This document shows positions 1 to 5,322 of a DNA stretch of 10,972 bases, piece after piece. Under the pieces are notes generated by a model, which worked only from the letters and a program-made list of their open reading frames with translations, did not search any database and was not told where the DNA came from. The position numbers and the translations under genes were made by a program. Numbering within the stretch: position 1 is the first letter of the stretch; every line of letters begins with the position of its first letter. The stretch lies in NCBI GenBank assembly GCA_030609215.1, contig JAUWCR010000018.1:1-10972 (forward strand), in the 5' to 3' direction. Origin of the DNA: Actinomycetes bacterium (GTDB lineage: Bacteria; Actinomycetota; Humimicrobiia; Humimicrobiales; Humimicrobiaceae).

Positions 1-480
1 TTTACATGGGAAGGCAGCAAGTTAATGCTCTACAGGGATCTTTTTTTTGGAAATACTGGTGGTTCAATTGGAGAAACTTCAGCTCTGCTTATTTTGATTG
101 GAGCTGTAATACTGCTGGCTTTTCGTATAATTGATTGGAAGGTTCCTGTTATCTATATTGGAACTGTTGCCCTGGGATCATTTCTGCTTGGAGAAGATGT
201 TGCTTTTCAGGTTCTGGCAGGAGGGCTCATGATAGGCGCATTTTTTATGGCTACTGATTATGCGACATCACCAGTTACAGGTTATGGAAGGATGGTATTT
301 GCTTTTGGTTTAGGAATTTTAACAATCCTTATAAGGAAGTTTGGGGCCATGCCTGAGGGTGTATGCTTTTCTATACTTATAATGAATGCATTTACGCCGC
401 TTATAGATAAGTATTTGAAGCCCAAACCGTTTGGTTATCAAAAAAAGAAGGTTGTTAAAGAGAAAGGGAATAAAAAATAA
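1..480 (+). CDS. rnfD: RnfD, ion-translocating oxidoreductase subunit D (C-terminal part)
   Basis: This is the C-terminal half of RnfD, a polytopic membrane subunit of the Rnf complex that carries a covalently bound FMN and lies on the ion-translocating electron path. The frame is open from base 1 and the 5' end is outside the window, so the ATG at 25 is an internal methionine. About 159 residues remain of a protein usually a little over 300 long. The visible part holds the family's conserved blocks: GNTGGSIGETSA after the window edge, MATDYATSPVT near the middle, then GRMVFAFGLG, a run ending in PEGVCFSILIMN, and PLIDKY just before a lysine-rich cytoplasmic tail. Several hydrophobic segments are evident. 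The flavinylated threonine motif of RnfD is expected upstream and is not visible. rnfG starts six bases after the stop codon, which supports co-transcription. Confidence 0.95.
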   Translation, partial: FTWEGSKLMLYRDLFFGNTGGSIGETSALLILIGAVILLAFRIIDWKVPVIYIGTVALGSFLLGEDVAFQVLAGGLMIGAFFMATDYATSPVTGYGRMVFAFGLGILTILIRKFGAMPEGVCFSILIMNAFTPLIDKYLKPKPFGYQKKKVVKEKGNKK

Positions 481-486
481 AATAAA

Positions 487-1023
487 ATGGCAAGTAAGAT
501 TTTATCAAATAAAATTTATCCTTTAGTTTTTTTAACTATAATAGTCCTGGCTTCAGTTAGCCTGCTTGTTTATATAAATAGTATAACTGCACCTATTGTT
601 GAGGCTCAGCAGGAAGCTGAAATTAAAAACATGCTATCAGGTATGTTTGCCGATATGGATGATTATAAATACGAGGATGAAATTTATACAATATATCAGG
701 ATAGTGAAATAATTGGGTATGCCTTTTTAGCAAAAGGAAAGGGCTATGGTGGAGAAATTAATATACTGGTTGGAGTTAATGAAGATTTTACTATAGAAGA
801 TGTGGTTATTATATCTAATACTGAAACTCCTGGCCTTGGAAGTAAAATAACTGAGAGCTCATTTACCAATCAATTTAGGGGGATGGCAGCAGGCGATGTA
901 GCCTTAAAGAAAGATGGAGGAGATGTAGATGCAATAACTGGAGCAACAATTAGTTCAAAAGCAGTTGTTGAGGCAATCAGGAAGGCAATGGAAGAAAAGA
1001 TTAATTTGCTTGAAGGTGATTAA
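487..1023 (+). CDS. rnfG: RnfG, FMN-carrying subunit G of the Rnf complex
   Basis: RnfG is a membrane-anchored extracytoplasmic subunit with covalently bound FMN that passes electrons within the Rnf complex. The 178-residue protein has one N-terminal transmembrane anchor (about residues 11-31) followed by a soluble FMN-binding domain. The block TETPGLGSKI (about 112-121) is typical of RnfG/NqrC. The flavinylation motif TGATISSKAV (151-160) places the FMN on Thr154 by family analogy. Length is close to the family norm. The gene lies between rnfD and rnfE, as in clostridial rnfCDGEAB operons. The ribosome binding site is weak (an AAAGGG about 18 bases upstream), so translation may be coupled to rnfD, whose stop is six bases away. 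FMN attachment would require an ApbE flavin transferase, which is not in this window. Confidence 0.95.
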   Translation: MASKILSNKIYPLVFLTIIVLASVSLLVYINSITAPIVEAQQEAEIKNMLSGMFADMDDYKYEDEIYTIYQDSEIIGYAFLAKGKGYGGEINILVGVNEDFTIEDVVIISNTETPGLGSKITESSFTNQFRGMAAGDVALKKDGGDVDAITGATISSKAVVEAIRKAMEEKINLLEGD

Positions 1024-1116
1024 ATAATTTAAATATTTATGTAAAAACGGATAGAATAAAATAGATTAAGAAAGGTTTGTAAACTGATAGGTAATAAAGT
1101 AGATAGTTAGGTAAAT

Positions 1117-1776
1117 ATGGAAAATAAGAATAATAATAAAAAAGCTGGAAGTAAAAGCTTGGGTGCACAGTTCTGGAAAGAATTTGCAAAAGGAATAATT
1201 ATATCCAATCCAGTATTTATTCTTGCACTGGGTCTATGTCCTACACTGGCAGTTACCTCTTCTCTTGATAATGCTTTAGGCATGAGCGCAGGTGTTATTT
1301 TTGTTCTGCTTTGTTCTAATATCATTATTTCTATTATAAGAAAAGCAACTCCTGCTTCAGCAAGGATTCCAGTATTTATTGTTGTTATTGCTACTTTTGT
1401 TACTATACTGAGTCTGGTATTTCAGGCATATATTCCACCTCTTTATGAATCACTTGGCATATACCTGGCGCTAATAGTTGTAAATTGTATTATTTTAGGA
1501 AGAGCAGAGGTGTTTGCATCTAAAAATTCGGTATTATTATCTATTGGTGATGCATTAGGGATAGGTATAGGATTTACTCTTGCACTGGTCATTATTTCAT
1601 TACTCAGAGAGATTTTAGGAACAGGCAGTTTGTCAGTATTTGGTTTAGAGCTATTTAAAATTCCTGTTCTTTCTGCAAGTCCAATGACTTTCTTTATATT
1701 GCCCCCTGGTGCATTTTTAGTTATTGGTTTATTGCTAGCATTATTTAAATGGTTGGGAGTGATAAAAAATGAGTAA
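1117..1776 (+). CDS. rnfE: RnfE, membrane subunit E of the Rnf complex
   Basis: RnfE is one of two homologous six-helix membrane subunits (RnfA and RnfE) that insert in inverted orientation and, by analogy with NqrD/NqrE and Rnf structures, hold a membrane-embedded iron-sulfur cluster at their interface. The 219-residue protein has an Asn/Lys-rich N-terminal extension of about 18 residues, then NPVFILALGLCPTLAV with Cys41 and VVNCIILGRAEVF with Cys124, the two cysteine-bearing half-helix motifs. GDALGIGIGFTLAL follows. All recognised RnfE landmarks are present. A 93-base gap separates it from rnfG with no convincing terminator, so read-through of the operon is likely. Its 3' end overlaps the start of rnfA by eight bases. 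NqrD is the close homologue, but operon order shows this is Rnf. Confidence 0.95.
   Translation: MENKNNNKKAGSKSLGAQFWKEFAKGIIISNPVFILALGLCPTLAVTSSLDNALGMSAGVIFVLLCSNIIISIIRKATPASARIPVFIVVIATFVTILSLVFQAYIPPLYESLGIYLALIVVNCIILGRAEVFASKNSVLLSIGDALGIGIGFTLALVIISLLREILGTGSLSVFGLELFKIPVLSASPMTFFILPPGAFLVIGLLLALFKWLGVIKNE
1755..1763 (+). promoter_or_regulatory. Ribosome binding site of rnfA inside rnfE
   Basis: GGGAGTGAT, a near match to the full anti-Shine-Dalgarno complement, ends five bases before the rnfA ATG at 1769. It lies inside the last codons of rnfE. With the eight-base gene overlap it suggests translational coupling, which would help keep the paired subunits E and A equimolar. Confidence 0.7.
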
Positions 1777-2344
1777 TCTTATAACCATATTTGTTGTTAT
1801 GGCTATCGTTAATAATTTAGTTATTTCTAAATTTTTAGGGCTCTGCCCATTTTTTGGGGTTTCTAAAAAGCTATCTAATGCTGTTAGCATGGGCATTGCT
1901 GTTACATTAGTAATGCTTCTTGCCTCGCTTGCTACTTCTATTATAAATCAGTTTATCCTTATACCTTACAATGTAGAGTTTATGAATATAGTAATTTATA
2001 TTCTGGTAATAGCATCACTTGTACAGATAGTAGAACTAGCAATAAGAAGGACAAATATCAATCTCTATAATGCACTTGGCATATATCTTCCTCTTATTAC
2101 TACAAATTGCGCAGTTTTGGGAATAACACTTATTAATGCTAACAAAGGTTATTCAATTTTGGAAAGTGTGGTAAGTGCCTTAGGTGGAGGAATAGGATTT
2201 ACACTGGTACTGGTTATTATGTCTGGAATTAGAGAGAAGATAGATCTTGGAGAAACTCCACGCTCAATGAGAGGATTGCCAATAGCATTTATAATAGCAG
2301 CTCTTTTAGCTCTTGCCTTTACAGGCTTTAGCGGAATGATGTAA
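1769..2344 (+). CDS. rnfA: RnfA, membrane subunit A of the Rnf complex
   Basis: RnfA is the inverted-topology partner of RnfE in the membrane core of the Rnf complex. The 191-residue protein is the usual family length and has about six hydrophobic helices. It begins with the expected NNLVISKFLGLCPFFGVSKK (Cys26), and has NALGIYLPLITTNCAVLG (Cys114) at mid-length and SALGGGIGFTLVLV later. Cys26 and Cys114 correspond to the residues proposed, with the RnfE cysteines, to ligate the intramembrane iron-sulfur cluster. The start at 1769 is fixed by the strong GGGAGTGAT site just upstream and by alignment to the family N-terminus. It overlaps rnfE by eight bases, and rnfB follows after 43 bases. Confidence 0.95.
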   Translation: MSNLITIFVVMAIVNNLVISKFLGLCPFFGVSKKLSNAVSMGIAVTLVMLLASLATSIINQFILIPYNVEFMNIVIYILVIASLVQIVELAIRRTNINLYNALGIYLPLITTNCAVLGITLINANKGYSILESVVSALGGGIGFTLVLVIMSGIREKIDLGETPRSMRGLPIAFIIAALLALAFTGFSGMM

Positions 2345-2370
2345 GTAGTGTTGTAAATATAGGTAAGTAT

Positions 2371-2377
2371 AGGAGAT
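2371..2377 (+). promoter_or_regulatory. Ribosome binding site of rnfB
   Basis: AGGAGAT lies 10 bases upstream of the ATG at 2388 and is the best ribosome binding site in the left part of the window. It supports that start, which also gives the expected short N-terminal membrane helix. Confidence 0.65.
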
Positions 2378-2387
2378 ACAGTAAAAT

Positions 2388-3233
2388 ATGATTTGGATTA
2401 TTTTAATATTAACTGGCATTGGTCTTGTATGTGGAGTATTGATATTTGTAGCAAACAAGGTTCTTCCACCCGAGCCAAAGGCTCTGCAAAAAGCTGAAAG
2501 GATTAATGAAAAACTTCCTGGCATGAATTGCGGTGCATGCGGGCTCCCTGGTTGTTTTGCTTATGCACAGGCATTAGCTAAAGATAAAAATACATTTTTT
2601 AGCAATACATGCGCTACTGTTCTGCAAAACAGGAAAATGCTGGAAGATCTGGAAAAAATACTTGATATAAAGGTAGATACTTCTGCAATGAACAAAAGGG
2701 CAGTCGTATCCTGTACTGGAGGGTGTGGATATATTGCAAAGTATGATGGTATTAATTCCTGCAATACAGCATCTAAGCTGCTGGCAGGACCAAAAAAATG
2801 TCCTTATGGCTGTCTTGGTTTAGGAGACTGTTTGAATATATGTCCCCAGCATGCTATACGTATTGATAAAGATATGAATGTGGCAGTAATAGACCCAAGC
2901 AAATGTACAGGCTGCGGTCTATGTGTAAAAGAATGCCCTAGAAATATTATTAAATTAGTTCCTGCTGATGCTAAGGTTGTATTCAGGTGCAGTTATGATT
3001 CTTTAAGGGATATACCTGGGAGGGAAAAGTGTGATTATGGATGTCTGCACTGCAGAAAATGCTTTAAAGCATGTGAAAATGGAGCAATAGTGTGGAATAA
3101 AGAAAAGGCTATTCCTGAGTTTGATTATTCTAAGTGCAATGAATGCGGAGCCTGCATAGAAGTATGTCCGCACAATAAACTGATATTGTTTAAGGACCTC
3201 ATTCCAAAAAAAGAAAAGGTAAAAGTTAAATAA
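2388..3233 (+). CDS. rnfB: RnfB, iron-sulfur (polyferredoxin) subunit B of the Rnf complex
   Basis: RnfB is the cytoplasmic-facing iron-sulfur subunit thought to accept electrons from reduced ferredoxin or relay them into the complex. The 281-residue protein starts with one membrane anchor (about residues 3-22). The Fe4S4 domain motif follows, with Cys48, Cys51, Cys56 and Cys75 (NCGACGLPGC and a later Cys). Next is the Cys109/Cys113/Cys125 region, then ferredoxin-like clusters: Cys138, 142, 148 and 152; Cys173, 176, 179 and 183; Cys215-229; and Cys250, 253, 256 and 260. Twenty-six cysteines in all point to five or six [4Fe-4S] clusters, the rich form known from clostridial Rnf rather than the shorter proteobacterial one. 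It is the last gene of the operon here and converges, nine bases apart, with the MetH-activation-like gene. Confidence 0.95.
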   Translation: MIWIILILTGIGLVCGVLIFVANKVLPPEPKALQKAERINEKLPGMNCGACGLPGCFAYAQALAKDKNTFFSNTCATVLQNRKMLEDLEKILDIKVDTSAMNKRAVVSCTGGCGYIAKYDGINSCNTASKLLAGPKKCPYGCLGLGDCLNICPQHAIRIDKDMNVAVIDPSKCTGCGLCVKECPRNIIKLVPADAKVVFRCSYDSLRDIPGREKCDYGCLHCRKCFKACENGAIVWNKEKAIPEFDYSKCNECGACIEVCPHNKLILFKDLIPKKEKVKVK

Positions 3234-3242
3234 GCAGTTATC

Positions 3243-3920
3243 CTATCTTCTTCCAATGCAGTTTTTCCTTGGGCAGATATCACATGCAACCCTGGTTTTA
3301 TCAATTTTATCCTTGGGCCCAAATCCATATACACCTGAAATTGATTTAAATGGTATCATCAAGTAACTTTTATTTAATTTTACTCCAATTCTGCTTCCAT
3401 CAACCATATTAAAAATTTCTTTTTGCTCCTCAATTGTCCATTTAAATTGTCCAGGGGAGTAAGTACAAGTTGAGCTCCAGTTATCTTTTTTAATGCCCTC
3501 TTTTTTTATAAGTTCGCCAGCTTTTTTCCCAAGGATGGTTAGCATGCTTGTGGTAATAGAATCCATTATAATAGTTGCTAGAGTATCTCCATCACTGCTT
3601 GTCTTTTCTATCATGTCATCTATTCCACTACCGAGAGTGAAAATAAAAATGGCGGTAATCTCTGAGCCTTTTAAGATTTTTGAGATATTTGGACCATTTA
3701 AAATATGACCAGAATTAAAATATACTGAATTACCCTTTATCTTATCAATCTTAAAAATTTCATAAATTATTTTTGGAGAAATATTTTTTATACAAATATC
3801 TTTTTTTTCTTCCAGCATTCTCTCGATTTGTGGATTAAGTCTTCCCCCCATGAGGCTTTTTAAGAAGTCTTTTCCTATATTTCCAGAGGTGTCAAGTTTT
3901 ATATCTTTTAAAATTGTCAT
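3243..3920 (-). CDS. Stand-alone MetH-activation-domain-like protein (corrinoid protein reactivation?)
   Basis: The 225-residue protein resembles the activation domain of cobalamin-dependent methionine synthase, which binds AdoMet and supports reductive methylation of inactivated cob(II)alamin. Small free-standing forms occur in anaerobes with corrinoid methyltransferases. Supporting blocks are FIFTLGSGID (93-101), the helix IIMDSITTSML (117-127), YSPGQFKWTIEEQKEIF (154-170), GSRIGVKLNKSYLMIPFKSISGVYGFG (in two parts, about 175-201) and a C-terminal CDICPRKNC (Cys213, 216, 221). The MetH AdoMet motif RxxxGY is changed here to Thr153-x-x-x-Gly-Gln158. The cysteine cluster is not part of E. coli MetH. 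No catalytic MetH domains are attached, so it must act on a partner protein. It converges with rnfB and has its own probable promoter. The family call is firm; the substrate and exact role are inference. Confidence 0.8.
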   Translation of the reverse strand: MTILKDIKLDTSGNIGKDFLKSLMGGRLNPQIERMLEEKKDICIKNISPKIIYEIFKIDKIKGNSVYFNSGHILNGPNISKILKGSEITAIFIFTLGSGIDDMIEKTSSDGDTLATIIMDSITTSMLTILGKKAGELIKKEGIKKDNWSSTCTYSPGQFKWTIEEQKEIFNMVDGSRIGVKLNKSYLMIPFKSISGVYGFGPKDKIDKTRVACDICPRKNCIGRR

Positions 3921-3944
3921 ATTTTAATATATTTATTTGCTATT

Positions 3945-3973
3945 TTTCTAATTATATCTTTAATATATGTCAA
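3945..3973 (-). promoter_or_regulatory. Probable sigma-70-type promoter for the MetH-activation-like gene
   Basis: On the minus strand a perfect TTGACA (3968-3973) is followed after 17 bases by TAGAAA (3945-3950), a 4-of-6 match to the -10 consensus. Transcription would start near 3938, giving a leader of only about 18 bases before the ATG at 3918-3920. No Shine-Dalgarno sequence is visible in that leader. A TATAAT-like sequence also lies inside the spacer, in AT-rich DNA, so the exact -10 is uncertain. Confidence 0.4.
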
Positions 3974-3982
3974 AAGGTAGGT

Positions 3983-3988
3983 TATAAT
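3983..3988 (+). promoter_or_regulatory. Possible -10 element upstream of the PIN remnant and sbcD-like gene
   Basis: A perfect TATAAT is preceded 17 bases upstream by TTAATA (3960-3965), a 4-of-6 match to the -35 consensus. It would transcribe through the PIN remnant into the SbcD-like gene 200 bases downstream. The call is weak because the DNA is very AT-rich and the element overlaps the opposing minus-strand promoter. Confidence 0.25.
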
Positions 3989-3992
3989 ATAA

Positions 3993-4151
3993 AAAAGTAT
4001 TAGAATTAAGAATTTATCGACTAGCAATCGAAAGAAGGTTAGTTTGGTTGATTATACAAGTTTTGAAATAATTAGAACGCTTGGAATAGAAAAAGTTTTT
4101 ACGTTTGACAGACATTTGAAGGAACAAGGGTTTCGGGTGCTCTTCACTTAA
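3993..4151 (+). pseudogene. Remnant C-terminal end of a PIN-domain (VapC-like) toxin gene
   Basis: Reading 3993-4151 in frame gives about 52 codons ending in TAA. From 4038 it encodes VSLVDYTSFEIIRTLGIEKV followed by FTFDRHLKEQGFRV. This is the conserved C-terminal part of PIN-domain ribonucleases: the S-(L/V)-x-D-x-x-S/T-F block carrying a catalytic acid (Asp at 4050-4052), a helix ending in LGI, then the F-x-F/T-D-x-H-F-x-x-x-G-F strand with the last acid (Asp at 4107-4109). The N-terminal two thirds of a PIN domain (about 130-150 residues) is missing. An in-frame stop lies at 3990-3992, there is no ATG in the frame, and no antitoxin gene is adjacent. I read it as a decayed toxin-antitoxin or orphan PIN gene. 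It lies just upstream of the sbcD-like gene. Confidence 0.75.
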
Positions 4152-4182
4152 TCTGTTAAGGACATAATAATTTACTAATAAG

Positions 4183-5262
4183 ATGAAAATACTTCATAGT
4201 TCAGATTTACATTTAAACTCAAAATATCCTGAGAGGTTTGAAGCTCTTGAAAAAATAATACTTGCAGCTGAAAAGGAAAATGTTGATCTTGTACTTATAG
4301 CTGGGGATTTTTTTGATAGCAGCAGGGAAGCAAATAAATTAAGACCTGCTCTTAGGGATAAGCTCTCATCACTTCCATTTAAAATTTTAGTAATTCCTGG
4401 TAATCATGACTACAGTGTATATACTTCTGATCTTAATTTTGGAAATGATATAAAAATATTACAGAAGAAACCTTATGAAATAGTGGAATTAGAGGATCTA
4501 AAAGTAGTTGCAGTTCCTTATGCTAATCAGGACTTCAGTGAGTTAGTTTTTGATCTTAAAAATGAAATAGATTCAGGCAAGGTAAATGTTTTACTAATAC
4601 ATTGTTCGCTTGATGTACCCTTCTTAAGCGAAAGCGGATTTGGTGATGAAAAGAGACAGCTGTATCTTCCAGTAAACTCAAAGGTACTTGCAGAAATAGG
4701 CTTTGATTACGTATTGGCAGGACACTTTCATTCACAATATGCCGAGAGCATAATTTCTGATAAAACTGTGTTTATATACAGTGGCAGTCCGGTTTCAATT
4801 ACAAGAAAAGAAACTGGAAAGAGGAGAGCATGTATTATTGACACCAGTCTAAAAGGGAGGGAAAGGGCATATTCAATCCCGCTGGATACTTTCTATTTTG
4901 ATGAAATAAGATTAATTTTGAAATCTGGAAAAGAGCTTGAAACACTTAACGAGTTGGAACAAGAATTAGAAACTTATAATATGAGAAATGTAAATCTAAC
5001 TGTAAATTTAGAAGGGTTTATTTCTACTTCTGAAAAGGAAATAAATGAAAAAATTAGAAAAATTATTGGTAAATATAAAGAATATAAAGATAGCATCAGG
5101 TTGGTTGAAAATTATAGGGATGTAAGAGATGTATTAAATGATCCATTATACGCGATGTTTAAAAGCAAGCTCGACAGTCAGGGTTTTTCGCAGGAGTTTA
5201 AAGATAAAATTAATGAAGTGGTAACATTTCAATTTTCACAATCAAAGTTTTTTAAAAAATAG
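4183..5262 (+). CDS. SbcD/YhaO-like metallophosphoesterase, DNA repair exonuclease subunit
   Basis: This is a calcineurin-like metallophosphoesterase of the SbcD/Mre11/YhaO group, a Mn-dependent nuclease that works with an SbcC/Rad50-like ATPase on DNA ends and hairpins. All dinuclear-metal motifs are present: MKILHSSDLHL at the N-terminus (Asp8, His10), GDFFDSS (Asp42), GNHDY (Asn74, His75), IHCS (His140) and GHFHSQ (His181, His183), followed by the family YSGSPVSITRKETGKR. The 359 residues match the usual size of roughly 350-420, with a C-terminal helical region likely to bind the ATPase partner. The start is set by the canonical MKILH N-terminus; there is no good Shine-Dalgarno site. The ATPase gene follows after 60 bases, as in SbcDC and YhaON operons. 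I cannot tell SbcD from YhaO by sequence alone, though the partner resembles YhaN. Confidence 0.9.
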   Translation: MKILHSSDLHLNSKYPERFEALEKIILAAEKENVDLVLIAGDFFDSSREANKLRPALRDKLSSLPFKILVIPGNHDYSVYTSDLNFGNDIKILQKKPYEIVELEDLKVVAVPYANQDFSELVFDLKNEIDSGKVNVLLIHCSLDVPFLSESGFGDEKRQLYLPVNSKVLAEIGFDYVLAGHFHSQYAESIISDKTVFIYSGSPVSITRKETGKRRACIIDTSLKGRERAYSIPLDTFYFDEIRLILKSGKELETLNELEQELETYNMRNVNLTVNLEGFISTSEKEINEKIRKIIGKYKEYKDSIRLVENYRDVRDVLNDPLYAMFKSKLDSQGFSQEFKDKINEVVTFQFSQSKFFKK

Positions 5263-5322
5263 TTAAAGGAAATAATTTTTTTACAAAGTAGTATAGAATT
5301 TAAATTGTATTAAAGAGAAAAT

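Noticed and set aside
1024..1116. Gap between rnfG and rnfE, checked for a small gene, terminator or promoter
   Set aside because: It is very AT-rich with short direct GATAG-like repeats, but I saw no stable hairpin, convincing promoter or coding frame.
4147..4160. Small inverted repeat CTTAA-TCTG-TTAAG after the PIN remnant, considered as a terminator
   Set aside because: The stem is only five mostly A-T pairs and no T tract follows, so it is unlikely to terminate transcription.
4183..4197. ATGAA-aatac-TTCAT inverted repeat at the start of the SbcD-like gene
   Set aside because: It arises from the canonical MKILH codons and has short arms. Chance is the simplest explanation.
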